A stretch of 64,000 nt of DNA from an uncultured Roseobacter sp. (GCF_947499265.1 NZ_CANMNK010000004.1:535338-599337); one strand, 5' to 3'; shown: positions 43,956-53,885, counted from the first letter of the stretch. The notes: a model not told the origin generated them from the sequence alone. Numbers and translations: made by a program.

Positions 43956-44515
43956 CTATCGGCATCTCCGACGGCGTCAGCCTCGATGTCTGCAACGCCG
44001 TATCGGATCGCACGATACACCGACCACCCGTAGCGCAGGGAAACGGCGATCAGAAAGAAGATGTAAATCGCATAGATGTCGCGCATCCGGATCCAGTCGC
44101 CGAAGACGCTGGAGAGGGTCGCGGTCTTCTTAAGGCGCAGAATGTAGAATTTTGACCAGGTGGGTTCGATGGAGGCCACCAGCCCGATAGAAATTGCCAG
44201 CCCGGAAATGATGATGAACCAGCGTCGCACAGCGGGTCGGACCGAAAGGAACAGGATATCAAACGTCACGTGATCGCGTTCGCGCACCACAAAGGCGTTG
44301 CCCCAGAAGATCAGCCAGACCCAGAGCAGCAGGCAAAACTCCAGCGTCCAGCCGTAAAGTGACGGATCCAGAAACGGAAACTGGGCTGGCAGCCATGCCA
44401 GACGGGCGGAATAGCGTACGGTAATCTGCACGATGAACGTCAGAAACATAAGCGCCATCATCAAGGCGGCCACGGCCTGCGCAAAGTGACTGAGGGCGGA
44501 TGTGATGGGTTTCAT
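43952..44515 (-). CDS. dctQ: TRAP transporter small permease DctQ
   Basis: A 187-residue four-helix protein: segments at about 10-30, 52-72, 95-115 and 140-165, with the conserved WLIFWGNAFVVRERDHVTFD near 66-85. It pairs with DctM, whose start it overlaps. Two hairpins separate it from dctP. Confidence 0.92.
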   Translation of the reverse strand: MKPITSALSHFAQAVAALMMALMFLTFIVQITVRYSARLAWLPAQFPFLDPSLYGWTLEFCLLLWVWLIFWGNAFVVRERDHVTFDILFLSVRPAVRRWFIIISGLAISIGLVASIEPTWSKFYILRLKKTATLSSVFGDWIRMRDIYAIYIFFLIAVSLRYGWSVYRAIRYGVADIEADAVGDADR

Positions 44516-44532
44516 GGATGTTTCCGCGCGGG

Positions 44533-44591
44533 CCTGTGATCTTCAGCGGATGTCGAGCAGATCACAGGGCGAAGGGCGCAAAACGCGCCCT
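44533..44591 (-). promoter_or_regulatory. Two hairpins between dctP and dctQ
   Basis: CCTGTGATC/GATCACAGG (44533-44541 and 44560-44568, 9-base stem) and AGGGCGC/GCGCCCT (44573-44579 and 44585-44591, 7-base stem). Such structures after the binding-protein gene usually reduce permease expression relative to DctP. Confidence 0.6.
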
Positions 44592-44604
44592 CCACCCTGC
44601 CTGA

Positions 44605-45597
44605 TCAGTTGCCAAGGGCGTTGATCTTGTCCAGCACACCGTCGGGCCAGCTCGCGGCGAGCTCGGATCCCGCGTATTGCCCCTGCACATGCTCACGGAA
44701 GGCTTTGAGATCCGGTTCATAGACCGAAAGCCCCTGTTCTTTCAGGAAGGACACCAGATTGGCTTCCTTCTCCAACTGCTTCATCCGTCCGCTTTCTGCA
44801 GCCGCTTCGGCGGCCGCCTGAACCGTTGCCTGTTGTTCAGGTGTGAGACCGTCCCAGACCGATTTGGAAAAGGCCACATAGTTCAGATCGACCAAATGCG
44901 AGGTCAGGGCGATCTGGTTGGTGACCTCGTAGAATTTGGCATCCACAACGGTGGGCAGGGGGTTGTCCTGTCCGTCAACCGATCCGGTCTGCAGCGCGGT
45001 GTAGACCTCGGTAAACGACATCGGTGTCGGGTTTGCCCCGAGAGCCTTACCCAGAAACTGCCAGGCATCCGTGCCGGGCATCCGCAGGTTCACCCCGGCC
45101 AGATCGGCGGGGGTCATGACCGTCAGCTCATCCTTGGTCTGGCGCAGGTTCACATGACGGCGGCCCAGATACATGACCGCCAGCAGCTTCACGCCCAACT
45201 CATCCTCGGCCTTTTGCTTGAACGGCTCCATCAGCGGATCGTTGAACACGGCCACCTGATGCGCCGCATCCTGATGCACATATCCAGTGGCGAAGATCGA
45301 GAATTCGGGGAAGAACTGCGCCAGCTCCTGCGCCGAGGCAATCGACATTTCCAGATCGCCGGACGCAATCGCCTCCAATTCCGAGGATTGTGCGATCAGT
45401 GATCCGTTATAATGCGGCTCATAGGTCGCGAACTCAGCAACGGCAGGCGCGAAAACTTCGGCCAGCGCGACGGACCGCTGATCGGTTTCGGATGCCGGCG
45501 TGGACATGCGTAGCGTGATCTGATCAGCCGCGTAGGCGGGCAATGCCAGTGTCGCGGCGGTGAGCGCCATCAGGGTGCGCCGTGTCAAATTCATCAT
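44605..45597 (-). CDS. dctP: TRAP transporter solute-binding protein DctP
   Basis: A 330-residue periplasmic protein with signal peptide MNLTRRTLMALTAATLALPAYAA. Family features: RMSTPASETDQR, PGTDAWQFLGKALGANPTPMSFTEVYTALQTGSVDGQDNPLP near 175-215 with the arginine-containing ligand site before it, and YVAFSKSVWDGL. It binds the imported solute, probably a carboxylate or acidic sugar. The regulator gene ends 63 bases before the start. Confidence 0.93.
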   Translation of the reverse strand: MMNLTRRTLMALTAATLALPAYAADQITLRMSTPASETDQRSVALAEVFAPAVAEFATYEPHYNGSLIAQSSELEAIASGDLEMSIASAQELAQFFPEFSIFATGYVHQDAAHQVAVFNDPLMEPFKQKAEDELGVKLLAVMYLGRRHVNLRQTKDELTVMTPADLAGVNLRMPGTDAWQFLGKALGANPTPMSFTEVYTALQTGSVDGQDNPLPTVVDAKFYEVTNQIALTSHLVDLNYVAFSKSVWDGLTPEQQATVQAAAEAAAESGRMKQLEKEANLVSFLKEQGLSVYEPDLKAFREHVQGQYAGSELAASWPDGVLDKINALGN

Positions 45598-45660
45598 GTT
45601 AAAGTCTCCTCCGTTTTGAATGCGGTTTTGGACCGCTTGCTTTTCCGCAAGGCTGACGCC

Positions 45661-46332
45661 TCATCGAAAGTCTTCCTGTAATCCCAAGGCGCGCCGACGG
45701 GCGCTTTCAATATGTGTGTGGATGGCCGCCACCGCCGCGGGGACATCACGGGCGCTCAGCGCGGCGCAAATGGCCAGATGCTCGTCCAGAACCGGCACCA
45801 CCAATTCCGGCAGCATCCGCGTGTCGGAATTGCGAATAAGCCTGATTTTTATGGCGTTCACCCGGTGAATGTCCGAGATGATCGGATTGCCCATCGCGTC
45901 GATGATCCGGTCGTGAAAGGCCCAGTCGATTTGCTGGGCGCGCTGCAATACATCCGGTGACACATGGGCGATGGCCTCTTTACGAATATCCCGGTGCTGT
46001 GCCGTCAGCCGGTCGATCTCCTCGGTTGTCGCGGCCTTGCAAAACACTGCGATGGCTTCCCCTTCGATGATGTGGCGCAGCTGGAACGCGTTGCGCACCA
46101 GGTCAAGATCAATGGACAGGACCTGAAGGCCGCGTTTGGGGACTGTTTTGATCAGCCCGTCCGCCTCCAACCGCGGGATCATCTCGCGAATGGCGCCCAG
46201 CGGCATGCCGGTGAGCGCAACCAGCTCGCGTTGCGACACGATCTGTCCGGGGCTGATGTCGCGCGCCAGCAGCTTTTGCGTGAAATTGGAGTAGGCGTGA
46301 TCCCGCAGGCGCAGATCGGGCGAGGCACTCAT
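45661..46332 (-). CDS. GntR-family regulator (FadR/FCD type)
   Basis: A 223-residue regulator with a winged helix in residues 12-68 (ISPGQIVSQRELVALTGMPLGAIREMIPRLEADGLIKTV) and a FCD ligand domain (FQLRHIIEGEAIAVF, WAFHDRIIDAMGNP, LDEHLAICAAL). It overlaps the dapA-family stop by 4 bases and lies upstream of dctP, so it likely senses the imported compound or a product and controls this operon. Confidence 0.9.
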   Translation of the reverse strand: MSASPDLRLRDHAYSNFTQKLLARDISPGQIVSQRELVALTGMPLGAIREMIPRLEADGLIKTVPKRGLQVLSIDLDLVRNAFQLRHIIEGEAIAVFCKAATTEEIDRLTAQHRDIRKEAIAHVSPDVLQRAQQIDWAFHDRIIDAMGNPIISDIHRVNAIKIRLIRNSDTRMLPELVVPVLDEHLAICAALSARDVPAAVAAIHTHIESARRRALGLQEDFR

Positions 46333-47217
46333 GCGAAAACCTCTCCGGGATAGGCCGTCAGGATCTTTGTGCGGGCGGTGCCGGTCAGGGCTTGCAGGGG
46401 CGGACGGATGTATTCCCAGGCAGCGTTGCCGCTGCTCTGCGCCATCGCCAGTTTCAGGGCGGGGATGACGGGTTCGGAGACGATCAAATCCACCTCCGAA
46501 GACAGTTTTTTATCCTCTTTATGTGTGTCGAACACTGCGCGCACGCGGTCCGGGTAGAGGTTGGCCATCCCGCAGATCGAGCCCGCCGCGCCAAGAGCCG
46601 CAGCTTTGTGCAGCAATCGTTCGTCGCCGACCAGAACCGGAATATCGCCGCTGTCGATCAGTGCACGGGTGTTGTCCCAAACGCCAGAGCTGTCCTTGAT
46701 CGCGATGACCTTGTCCGGGGCGTGTTGGCGCAATCGCATCACCAGATCGCGGGACAGCGGCACATGGGTGATTTGCGGTATGTGATAGAGAATGAACCTG
46801 GCACGCGGGTCGGCCCCTTCAAACAGGCGCATGTGCCAATCACGTAAAGCATCCTCTGCCACATCCTTGAAGTAGAAGGGCGGCAAAAGCAGGAAATCCG
46901 TGATCCCAAGGTCGACGCTTTGCCGGATCTGTCTGACGATATCATCTACGGCGGTGCCACAGAGACCCACGGTCATTCGGGCGCTCTCAATGCCGCTTGT
47001 GATCGCGGCGGTAATGGTGGCTGACCTTTCCTGCTCTCCGATCGAGGCCCCTTCGCCGGTGGTGCCGAAAAGGGTCACACCCTGCACCCCCTGCGCCAGC
47101 AATTCATTGGCATGCGCGCATAAAAGCGGGGTATCAATGCTGCCGTTTGCCTGAAACGGCGTCAGCAGTGCGGCTGAGATCCCAAAATGCTTGATCGTAT
47201 CCCCCGTTCTTCGACAT
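46329..47217 (-). CDS. DapA/NanA-family aldolase with apparent one-base frameshift near its start
   Basis: The frame encodes the family fold: TLFGTTGEGAS with the conserved Thr pair, YHIPQITHVPLS with the catalytic tyrosine, IAIKDSSGVWDN with the Schiff-base lysine, and GAAGSICGMAN. In frame the sequence can be followed upstream through KHFGISAALLTPFQANGS, a proper N-terminus, to a stop, but there is no ATG, GTG or TTG in that part; the first in-frame start (TTG 47102) would remove about 30 essential residues. An ATG at 47217 lies in another frame, and removing one base from the C5 run at 47201-47205 joins them as MSKNGDTIKHFGIS. This is either a sequencing error or a true mutation. The enzyme would be an aldolase or lyase for a 2-keto acid. 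Confidence 0.75.
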
Positions 47218-47331
47218 ATCGTTTAGGCCGACTCGTTGGAATTGTTGCTGGCCACACGCTGACTGTCAATCTAACATGTCACAGATCAGTCTAGCACGCC
47301 CCAGGGCAAGATGACGAAGGAAGCGACCGGA

Positions 47332-48210
47332 ATGCCGAGGATTATTTGTGCGGGGTTGATCGCGGTAGATCTGGTTTTCGAGGTCGCGCAATACCCTACG
47401 GCGGGTACCAAAAACCGCGCATCGACGGCGCATTTGATCCCCGGCGGCGGGGCCATGAACGCCGCCTCTGCGATTGCGGGTCTGGGCGCGGATGTCTGCC
47501 TTGCGGGTGCGGTTGGACGGGATGAGTTTGGCACCTTTCTGCGCAAGAAAATGGATGAACGTCAGATAGATAGCACTCATGTGCTGGTCTTGCCGGGGGT
47601 GCGCACGCCTAGCTCCACGGTGCTGCTGACACCCAATGGCGATCGGACAATCGTCAACCACCGAGACCAGGCTTTCTCCGCCTTTGACATCAATCTGCCG
47701 GAGCCTTTTGGTTTTGACGCCGCCCTTGTCGATACCCGGTGGCCGGATGGGGCATTGCGTATTCTGGAGGCGGCCCAACGGGCAGGCAAGCCGGGTGTTG
47801 TCGATGCCGAAGCCCCGGTCAAAATTGCCTCTGAGGCCCTGGGGCTGGCCACGCATATCATCTTCTCAGAACAGGGTTTGACGGATTATATCGGCGCCTG
47901 CGACGCACTGGCGCTCAAGGCAGCGGCCCTGCGTCTGGGCACCTGGTGTGCGGTGACGCGCGGTGCGTCCTCGGTCTTGTGTCACGATGGGCGCATGAAG
48001 ATCGAAGCGCCTGCCGTGCCCGCCAATGTGCAAAACACGCTGGGGGCCGGGGACGTCTGGCACGGGGCTTTCACGCTGGCTCTGGCGCGGGGACGACGGG
48101 AGATTGATGCGGTCAAATGGGCGAATGCCGCAGCATCTCTCAAGGTCAGCCGACCGGTGCGGTCAGAACACTTTCCGACCGCCGCAGAAACGGATGCAGT
48201 GAAAAGGTGA
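47332..48210 (+). CDS. PfkB-family carbohydrate kinase
   Basis: A 292-residue kinase: GGGAMNAASAIAGLGADV near 33-50 is PfkB motif 1 and NTLGAGDVWHGAF near 235-247 is motif 2 with the catalytic Asp. The N-terminal MPRIICAGLIAVDLVFEV fits the family start; the frame is open 7 codons earlier (47311). It diverges from the DapA-family gene and so probably works in the same pathway, phosphorylating a sugar or keto-sugar acid. A sulfosugar or keto-deoxy acid kinase would be consistent, but the substrate is not visible. Confidence 0.85.
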   Translation: MPRIICAGLIAVDLVFEVAQYPTAGTKNRASTAHLIPGGGAMNAASAIAGLGADVCLAGAVGRDEFGTFLRKKMDERQIDSTHVLVLPGVRTPSSTVLLTPNGDRTIVNHRDQAFSAFDINLPEPFGFDAALVDTRWPDGALRILEAAQRAGKPGVVDAEAPVKIASEALGLATHIIFSEQGLTDYIGACDALALKAAALRLGTWCAVTRGASSVLCHDGRMKIEAPAVPANVQNTLGAGDVWHGAFTLALARGRREIDAVKWANAAASLKVSRPVRSEHFPTAAETDAVKR

Positions 48211-48288
48211 GGCACTTGGATTGTACCGTTTTACAGCGCGTCAGACGCAGGCTTTCGCCCCGATTTTCCGATGGAATATTTGCAAATC

Positions 48289-50064
48289 CTAGTTTGCAAA
48301 GAGACCCGCGAACGTAGTTGCAGACCCCAGACCGATCAGTACCAGACGGAGCAGGGCCGATCCCTTGCCGATCAGCGCGTAAGACAGGCACGACAGGCCA
48401 AACCCCACATGCAAAAATGCGGTCAGTGCCCACAGCGGTTCCTGTCCAAGCCGGATGAGACTTGGGTTGGCGATCATGCTGAGCGGGATGATGTAGAGGC
48501 CGAGGCCGAGGGCCATGGCGGTCACTGCGACGCGCAACCAGTTTTCGCCAATCATGCCAGCCGCGATGAAGACCGCGCCGCAGACCGGCGGCGTGATCGT
48601 CGAGAGCAGCGCGAACCAGAAGACGAAGAGATGGGCTTGCAACGGCTCCAGCCCCAGTTCGATCAGCGCGGGCCCGGCCACGGAAACGCAAATGACATAG
48701 GCCGCGGTTGTGGGGACTTCCATGCCCAGGAGCAGGCAGGCGAGGGCCGTGAGCAGCAGCGCAGGCCAGAGCGTCCCGCCGGAGCCTGACAGGATGACAG
48801 AGGTGATCTTGACGCCCAAACCCGTGATGCCCAGAACGCCGATGATGATGGAGGCGCAAAGGATGATGGCCGCGATCATCGCAACCTGCTTGCCCGCTGT
48901 CAGCATGGCATCGCCCAGCCGGGCAAACCCCTGTGAGAAGTTGCTGCGGGGTGTTGCATCGAAAAACAGGGCGGCAATGGCCGCGAAAATCGCGAGGGCT
49001 GCGGCATATTGCGGGGTAAAGCCGGAGGCAAACATGGCCAGCAGCAGCACGGAGAAAGGCACCATGAAGAAAGCGGATGTGATCAGAACCGCGCGCCGCG
49101 TCGGGCGTTGATCTGCGGGCACAGCCTTGAGTTCAAACCGCTGCGCATAGGCGTTGATGCCCATCCAGACCGCAAGGAAGTATAGGATCGCTGGCAGCAG
49201 CGCGGCGAGCATGATCTGCGCGTAAGGCACCCCGGTGAGCTCCACCATGACGAAGGCGCCAGCCCCCATGAGCGGCGGCATGATCTGTCCCCCGGAAGAG
49301 GCCACAGCCTCCACTGCGGCGGCCAGCCGTTTGGGGTATCCCAGTTTGGTCATGGCAGGCAGCGTGATGGCCCCGGTGGAGGCGACATTGGCCGAGGCAG
49401 ATCCGGAGATGGAGCCAAAAAGCGCTGAGGACAGAACCGACACCTTGGCCGCGCCACCCACCAGCCGTCCAGCCGCGGCGGAGGCGACATTCATGAAGCC
49501 CTGGCCTGCCTCGCCCGCGTTCAGCACCGCGCCAAAAATCACGAAGATGGCGACCACGCCAACGGAAACGCCTGTCAGGCTGCCCCAGATGCCGCCTTCG
49601 GCAACCACAAGCGTGCCCAGAAAACTGCGCAGCGGCGTGCCAGCATGGCCAAATTCGCCGGGGATGTGTTGCCCGTAGAGCCCATAGAGCAGCGCGGCCA
49701 GCGCCACCAGTGGCAGGGGCCAGCCGATCATCCGGCGCGCACCTTCCATCACGATCAGCAGCAAAACCATTGCCAGCGTGACCTGAAACCCATCCTCAAG
49801 AAAACCATATTGGTTGCGCAGCATCTGATGGTTGACGGCGATCCAGACGCACCCGGCAACCCCAATTGCCGCGATCACACTGCCGGTGAAGGTGGAAAAG
49901 CGCGTCTTTGCCCCAAAGACAAAAACCCACGGCAGGATCAGCGCCATATGCAAGGGCCGCGCCACAAGGTTCGGCACCAGACCGTAAAAGATCAAACCGA
50001 TATGAAAGACGCAGGTGAGCGCGCCAAGAACGATCCAGCAGTGACGCGCCTTGAGAAATTGCAT
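48289..50064 (-). CDS. TRAP transporter fused permease (TAXI type, 4TM/12TM)
   Basis: A 591-residue membrane protein with about 15 helices. The N-terminal ~150 residues are the small-permease part, the rest the large permease with GSISGSASANVASTGAITLPAM near 215-235 and EVPTTAAYVICVSVAGPALIELG near 470. These are features of TAXI-associated TRAP permeases. It lies 51 bases after the binding protein gene. The imported solute is unknown; TAXI transporters often take up organic acids. Confidence 0.92.
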   Translation of the reverse strand: MQFLKARHCWIVLGALTCVFHIGLIFYGLVPNLVARPLHMALILPWVFVFGAKTRFSTFTGSVIAAIGVAGCVWIAVNHQMLRNQYGFLEDGFQVTLAMVLLLIVMEGARRMIGWPLPLVALAALLYGLYGQHIPGEFGHAGTPLRSFLGTLVVAEGGIWGSLTGVSVGVVAIFVIFGAVLNAGEAGQGFMNVASAAAGRLVGGAAKVSVLSSALFGSISGSASANVASTGAITLPAMTKLGYPKRLAAAVEAVASSGGQIMPPLMGAGAFVMVELTGVPYAQIMLAALLPAILYFLAVWMGINAYAQRFELKAVPADQRPTRRAVLITSAFFMVPFSVLLLAMFASGFTPQYAAALAIFAAIAALFFDATPRSNFSQGFARLGDAMLTAGKQVAMIAAIILCASIIIGVLGITGLGVKITSVILSGSGGTLWPALLLTALACLLLGMEVPTTAAYVICVSVAGPALIELGLEPLQAHLFVFWFALLSTITPPVCGAVFIAAGMIGENWLRVAVTAMALGLGLYIIPLSMIANPSLIRLGQEPLWALTAFLHVGFGLSCLSYALIGKGSALLRLVLIGLGSATTFAGLFAN

Positions 50065-50115
50065 TGCCGCTCGCCTTTGGGCGCCATGCCCCTTGGGCGG
50101 GACATGGCGGGTCAG

Positions 50116-51072
50116 TTACATATGCGCGTCGCTTAAGGTTGCACCGACCTCTTTGTAATAGCGAATGGCACCGGGGTGGATCTGGCTGGTGATGTTGCTG
50201 AGCATATCAACCGACACACCGGCCCACCAGGCGGCGTCACCGGCCATATCAGCCTTGTTTTCCCAATAGGTTTTGGTCAGCAGATAGGCGGTATCCTCGT
50301 CCATTTTGGCCGTTGTATAGGCCACCACCGGCAGCGAGGTTGTGGTGATGTCCTGCGACTGCCCCGCGTAGGTGCCTGCCGGGATTGTCAGCCGGGTGCG
50401 TTTGGTCAGGGCGATCTGATCAGCATCAAGCGACATCACGGTCACACCCGTTGAGGCGGCGGCCTCGATGACATTCGGGGCAGGGTAGGACCCTGCGGTG
50501 ACGAACCCGTCGATCTGGCCGTTTTTCAGGGCGTTCACAGCGTTGGACAGTTCGGAATCCGCCAGCGTGACTTTATCCTCCAGACCAAAGAGCCCCAGAT
50601 ATTTCGCCCCCTCCCGCGCGCCAAACGAACCGCTGCCCAACAGGATGGTTTTGCCTTCCATATCGGCAAAGCTTTTCACACCGCTGGCCTCGGACATGAC
50701 AAAATGCATGGTCAGGGAGGGGATCGGGAAAAGCGCCCGGATCTCGCCGAAGGACGGATCGGATTTGCCCTCGAACATTGCCTTGCCGTCCTGCGCCAGT
50801 CCGATCAGTGCGGGCGGGGTGGTGAAGACGTAATCGCCCCCGCGCGCCCGAACCTCCATTACGTTCTGAACCGACCCCTGGCTTTCCTCCACAGTGACCG
50901 AAACATCGCCGCCCGTTCCGGCTTTCATGGCTTCGGCCAGTTGGACGGCCATCTGGTAATAGGAGGATCCGGCCTTGGCCGATTTGTAGGTGACCCGCGT
51001 TTCAGCGGTGGCCGCCGTGCCAATTGCAATGGCCGTGGCGGCAATCACGCTGATGGATTTCAGAAATGTCAT
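50116..51072 (-). CDS. TAXI-family TRAP solute-binding protein
   Basis: A 318-residue periplasmic protein with signal peptide MTFLKSISVIAATAIAIGTAATA. The TAXI pattern is seen: GSSYYQMAVQLAEAMKAG, ESQGSVQNVMEVRARGGDYVFTTPPALIGLAQDG, and ILLGSGSFGAREGAKYLGLFGL. The start at 51072 is set by the signal peptide; the frame is open to 51222. It works with the fused permease immediately downstream. Confidence 0.92.
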   Translation of the reverse strand: MTFLKSISVIAATAIAIGTAATAETRVTYKSAKAGSSYYQMAVQLAEAMKAGTGGDVSVTVEESQGSVQNVMEVRARGGDYVFTTPPALIGLAQDGKAMFEGKSDPSFGEIRALFPIPSLTMHFVMSEASGVKSFADMEGKTILLGSGSFGAREGAKYLGLFGLEDKVTLADSELSNAVNALKNGQIDGFVTAGSYPAPNVIEAAASTGVTVMSLDADQIALTKRTRLTIPAGTYAGQSQDITTTSLPVVAYTTAKMDEDTAYLLTKTYWENKADMAGDAAWWAGVSVDMLSNITSQIHPGAIRYYKEVGATLSDAHM

Positions 51073-51240
51073 GTCTCTTCTCCCTGCACTATGGGGGGAA
51101 CATCCTCTTTCGAGCGAAAAAGCGCAAGATTTGATGCGATGGCAGATGGAGCGCGTGATTTGGGCGCAGAGCGATGAAATGCGGGCAGGGCGGATCTCCC
51201 GACCCGCATCGACAACTTGCATGCCCCTGAAGCAGCGACC

Positions 51241-51690
51241 TCAGTCGTTGGCCTCAGGCGGCAGGAAGTCCACGTCATGGTCAGCCGAGATTTTCACCAC
51301 TTTCTCCACATCCGTGAGGTCGTGCAATTCCTCGAAAAGGTCTTTCAATTTGCCCATCGGGGACACCCAGAAGAGCGCGCGACAGGGCTTGTCCGACTTG
51401 TTGAAATACCCGTGCGGGATGCCGCGCGGCATACGCACAATGTCGCCCTCGCGGGCCTTGCTCCACACGCCGTCGAGCTTCAGGTCAAGCTCGCCTTCCT
51501 GCACCAGAATGAATTCATCCTGGCCCGGATGAATGTGTACGGGCACGAAATCGCCCGGCGCCGAATTGGTTTCAAAGGCAAAGGTGCTCTCGCATATGGC
51601 TTTGGGGTAATAGGTCTGGCCCAGGATATTCCATGTGGTTTCAGCATAGCCCACGCCGTTTTCGGTAATGCCTTTTTCAAGATCTTTCAT
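51241..51690 (-). CDS. Cupin-domain protein 1
   Basis: A 149-residue single cupin: the first motif VPVHIHPGQDEFILVQEGE (residues about 47-65) and the second RMPRGIPHGYFNKSDKP with metal-ligand histidines. It is clearly homologous to the second cupin at 53886-54329, sharing DLF-x-EL, the histidine pattern and the C-terminal DVDFLPP. It lies between the TAXI and CMD-type genes on the same strand. Possibly a dioxygenase or isomerase of the pathway. Confidence 0.85.
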   Translation of the reverse strand: MKDLEKGITENGVGYAETTWNILGQTYYPKAICESTFAFETNSAPGDFVPVHIHPGQDEFILVQEGELDLKLDGVWSKAREGDIVRMPRGIPHGYFNKSDKPCRALFWVSPMGKLKDLFEELHDLTDVEKVVKISADHDVDFLPPEAND

Positions 51691-51712
51691 TTTGTCCTCC
51701 TTGTTCGAAAAT

Positions 51713-52339
51713 TCAGGCTTGCACCCGGACGCCGCGGGTATTGTCTCCCGCTGGCGCGCTTCCGTCGTTCTTCCAGTTGAAGGCGGCTTCGCGCCATTTG
51801 TCCTGATAGTCGTAATCCGTTTGCAGAGCCAGATTTAAGCGGTTGTAAGAGCCAAAGTCGCTGACCAGGTGAACCAGTTGCACGATTCCCTTGTCGGTCA
51901 GCCCAACAGCACGCAACCCATCAATGTCGGCCTCCGTGACATCCGCGCCACTGTGATTGGATTTGAGTGCAAATTCCAGGATCGTGCGCAGGCGCCCCGG
52001 ATTCACCACATCGATCCCCTGCGCTGCGAGGTCGCGCACGTAATCATCCTCGGTGCCCAATCCGTAGTTCAGAATGGTGCAAAAGGCGGCGGTGCAATAG
52101 GGGCATTTGTTCGCCTTGGAGACCAGAATGCCCACGTGCTGGATTTCCGGCAAGGATAGCTCTCCCATCTGCCACAGCACTTTGGTCGATCCCAGCTTTG
52201 CCTTGAGGTATTCGGGGAAGTTCATCTCCACATTGAAATGGTTTGGCACATCGCCTTCCATCTCGGTCACCCAGGCAAAGATTTCCTGAATAATGGGGTC
52301 GTCGGTTTGATCGGTTGACCAGATTTTGACGCGGGCCAT
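51713..52339 (-). CDS. Carboxymuconolactone-decarboxylase-like (AhpD-type) protein
   Basis: A 208-residue protein. The helical CMD/AhpD core is visible: SLPEIQHVGILVSKANKCPYCTAAFCTILNYGLG near 62-95 with a CPYC redox-type cysteine pair and following histidine-less helix, and a second set of helices near 115-160. Members act as decarboxylases or alkylhydroperoxide-like redox enzymes. The CPYC motif favours the redox group. It is co-transcribed with the cupin genes. Confidence 0.8.
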   Translation of the reverse strand: MARVKIWSTDQTDDPIIQEIFAWVTEMEGDVPNHFNVEMNFPEYLKAKLGSTKVLWQMGELSLPEIQHVGILVSKANKCPYCTAAFCTILNYGLGTEDDYVRDLAAQGIDVVNPGRLRTILEFALKSNHSGADVTEADIDGLRAVGLTDKGIVQLVHLVSDFGSYNRLNLALQTDYDYQDKWREAAFNWKNDGSAPAGDNTRGVRVQA

Positions 52340-52381
52340 GGTATTCTCCTTTTGGGGTGTTCTCGGGTTTTGGGTGTTGGG

Positions 52382-53872
52382 TCAGGTCACCTCGTATTGC
52401 GGCGTGGAGGCGAGAAAACTGCCGTAGGCCGCCGCATTCGGATAGGAGAATTGCTCCGCCAGTGGGTTGGCGCGCTTTCTCCGGGTGGCGCCCATGTCTG
52501 CCAGCAACTCATCGAAATGCTTGAAATGAAAGGGCGCTGAACACAGACCGCCATAGATCCGGGCCGCCGGTCGCTCGGAGCGTTTCCAATTCAGCATCAT
52601 GTCGATGTTCTCATTCATCTCCTGTGGCGTGGGCTGCCGCGCCAATTGCCCGTCCGCATAGCGCACAAGCCAATTGGCGATCATTTCCGCTGAGAGCACG
52701 GTGCAAAAACTGGAATTGAACCCGACAAACCCCATGTCCGGCAGATCGGGGTTCACGGCCAGGCGGTAGACCCGGTACTGGCCATCCGCCTCGATCAGCT
52801 TGTCCTGATACGCCTGCGGCAGATATGGCACACCGAGTTTCCAGCCCACGGCCAGGATAGCGATGTCGCAGGGCACCACATCGCCGGTGCTGAGCTTCAG
52901 ACCGGCGTCCTCGTAGCTTTCAAAGGTGCCGAGGGTGGGCACGATGGTCCCCGCGTTCAAACACTCAAACAGCCCCGGCGTCACAATCGGCACAGAGCAG
53001 GACACCTCTTTCTCAATCGGGGTCTTGGGGACCATATTATGCTTTTTCAGCCCCAGTTGCAGTTTCAGCAGCGTCTCCAGCCCGCGAAAATTGGCCCAGA
53101 CCAGCGGTTTGAGAGCCGCGGCAATCACCCGCTGCAGCGGGCTCTTGCCCCATTGATTGAATTGCTGTTCCTGCGCGCGCATGTAGAGCAGGTTCTTGAA
53201 ATTGATTCCGCCGACGTAATAGGGCACCCGCCAGACGTTCTCCAAATACACCAGCCGGACGGATTTCGCGCCGCTGTTGACGGCATTGACTGCAATATCC
53301 GTGGCGGATTTCGACCCGCCCAGCACAACCACATCCTTGCCCGCGACCAGCCCCGGGTCGGTGTATTCGGAGGAATGCAGCACCTGACCGCCACGGGCGA
53401 CAAAGGCGTCCTGACCGGGGTGGGTGATGATGTTCTTTTCCGAAAACTGGCCGGTGCAGACAGATACGAAATCAAAGTCTTCGGTCCATGTCTTGCCAGC
53501 GGCCTCGATGGTCAGCGTCCAACCGGGCTGCCCGTCCGCCCGTCGCGCCATGGTCTGGATGCGGGTGTTCAGCCGAAACAATCGGGCGATTTTATGCTTG
53601 GCGGCATAGGAATGCAGATAGGCGTGCACCTGCGGCCCCTTTGGCCATTCCGGATAGCTTTCAGGCATGGGATGATCGGTGTAGCAATAAAGATCCTTTG
53701 GCGATTGGGTTTGCACGTCCGGGTAGGACCGTGACACTTCCCAGACCCCGCCAAAATCGTGGCTGCGTTCGAACCCGAAGACGCGGTGGCCTTGTGCGTC
53801 AAATACCTTGGCTGCGGCCAAACCACTGACCCCGCCGCCGATCACGGCGACCTTTTTCCTGACGGGCATCAT
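52382..53872 (-). CDS. Flavin-containing monooxygenase-like protein
   Basis: A 496-residue flavoprotein: FAD site VAVIGGGVSGLAAAKVF at 6-22, the FMO-type central motif GGQVLHSSEYTDPG near 165-178, the NADPH site VVLGGSKSATDIAVNA near 188 and the C-terminal DIAILAVGWKLGVPYLP. Start at the first of two ATGs (53872/53869), with GAGG just upstream; the frame is open to 53923. It would hydroxylate or oxygenate a small organic substrate at N, S or a ketone. The two cupins flank this gene and the CMD gene. Confidence 0.88.
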   Translation of the reverse strand: MMPVRKKVAVIGGGVSGLAAAKVFDAQGHRVFGFERSHDFGGVWEVSRSYPDVQTQSPKDLYCYTDHPMPESYPEWPKGPQVHAYLHSYAAKHKIARLFRLNTRIQTMARRADGQPGWTLTIEAAGKTWTEDFDFVSVCTGQFSEKNIITHPGQDAFVARGGQVLHSSEYTDPGLVAGKDVVVLGGSKSATDIAVNAVNSGAKSVRLVYLENVWRVPYYVGGINFKNLLYMRAQEQQFNQWGKSPLQRVIAAALKPLVWANFRGLETLLKLQLGLKKHNMVPKTPIEKEVSCSVPIVTPGLFECLNAGTIVPTLGTFESYEDAGLKLSTGDVVPCDIAILAVGWKLGVPYLPQAYQDKLIEADGQYRVYRLAVNPDLPDMGFVGFNSSFCTVLSAEMIANWLVRYADGQLARQPTPQEMNENIDMMLNWKRSERPAARIYGGLCSAPFHFKHFDELLADMGATRRKRANPLAEQFSYPNAAAYGSFLASTPQYEVT

Positions 53873-53885
53873 TTGACCTCCCCCT

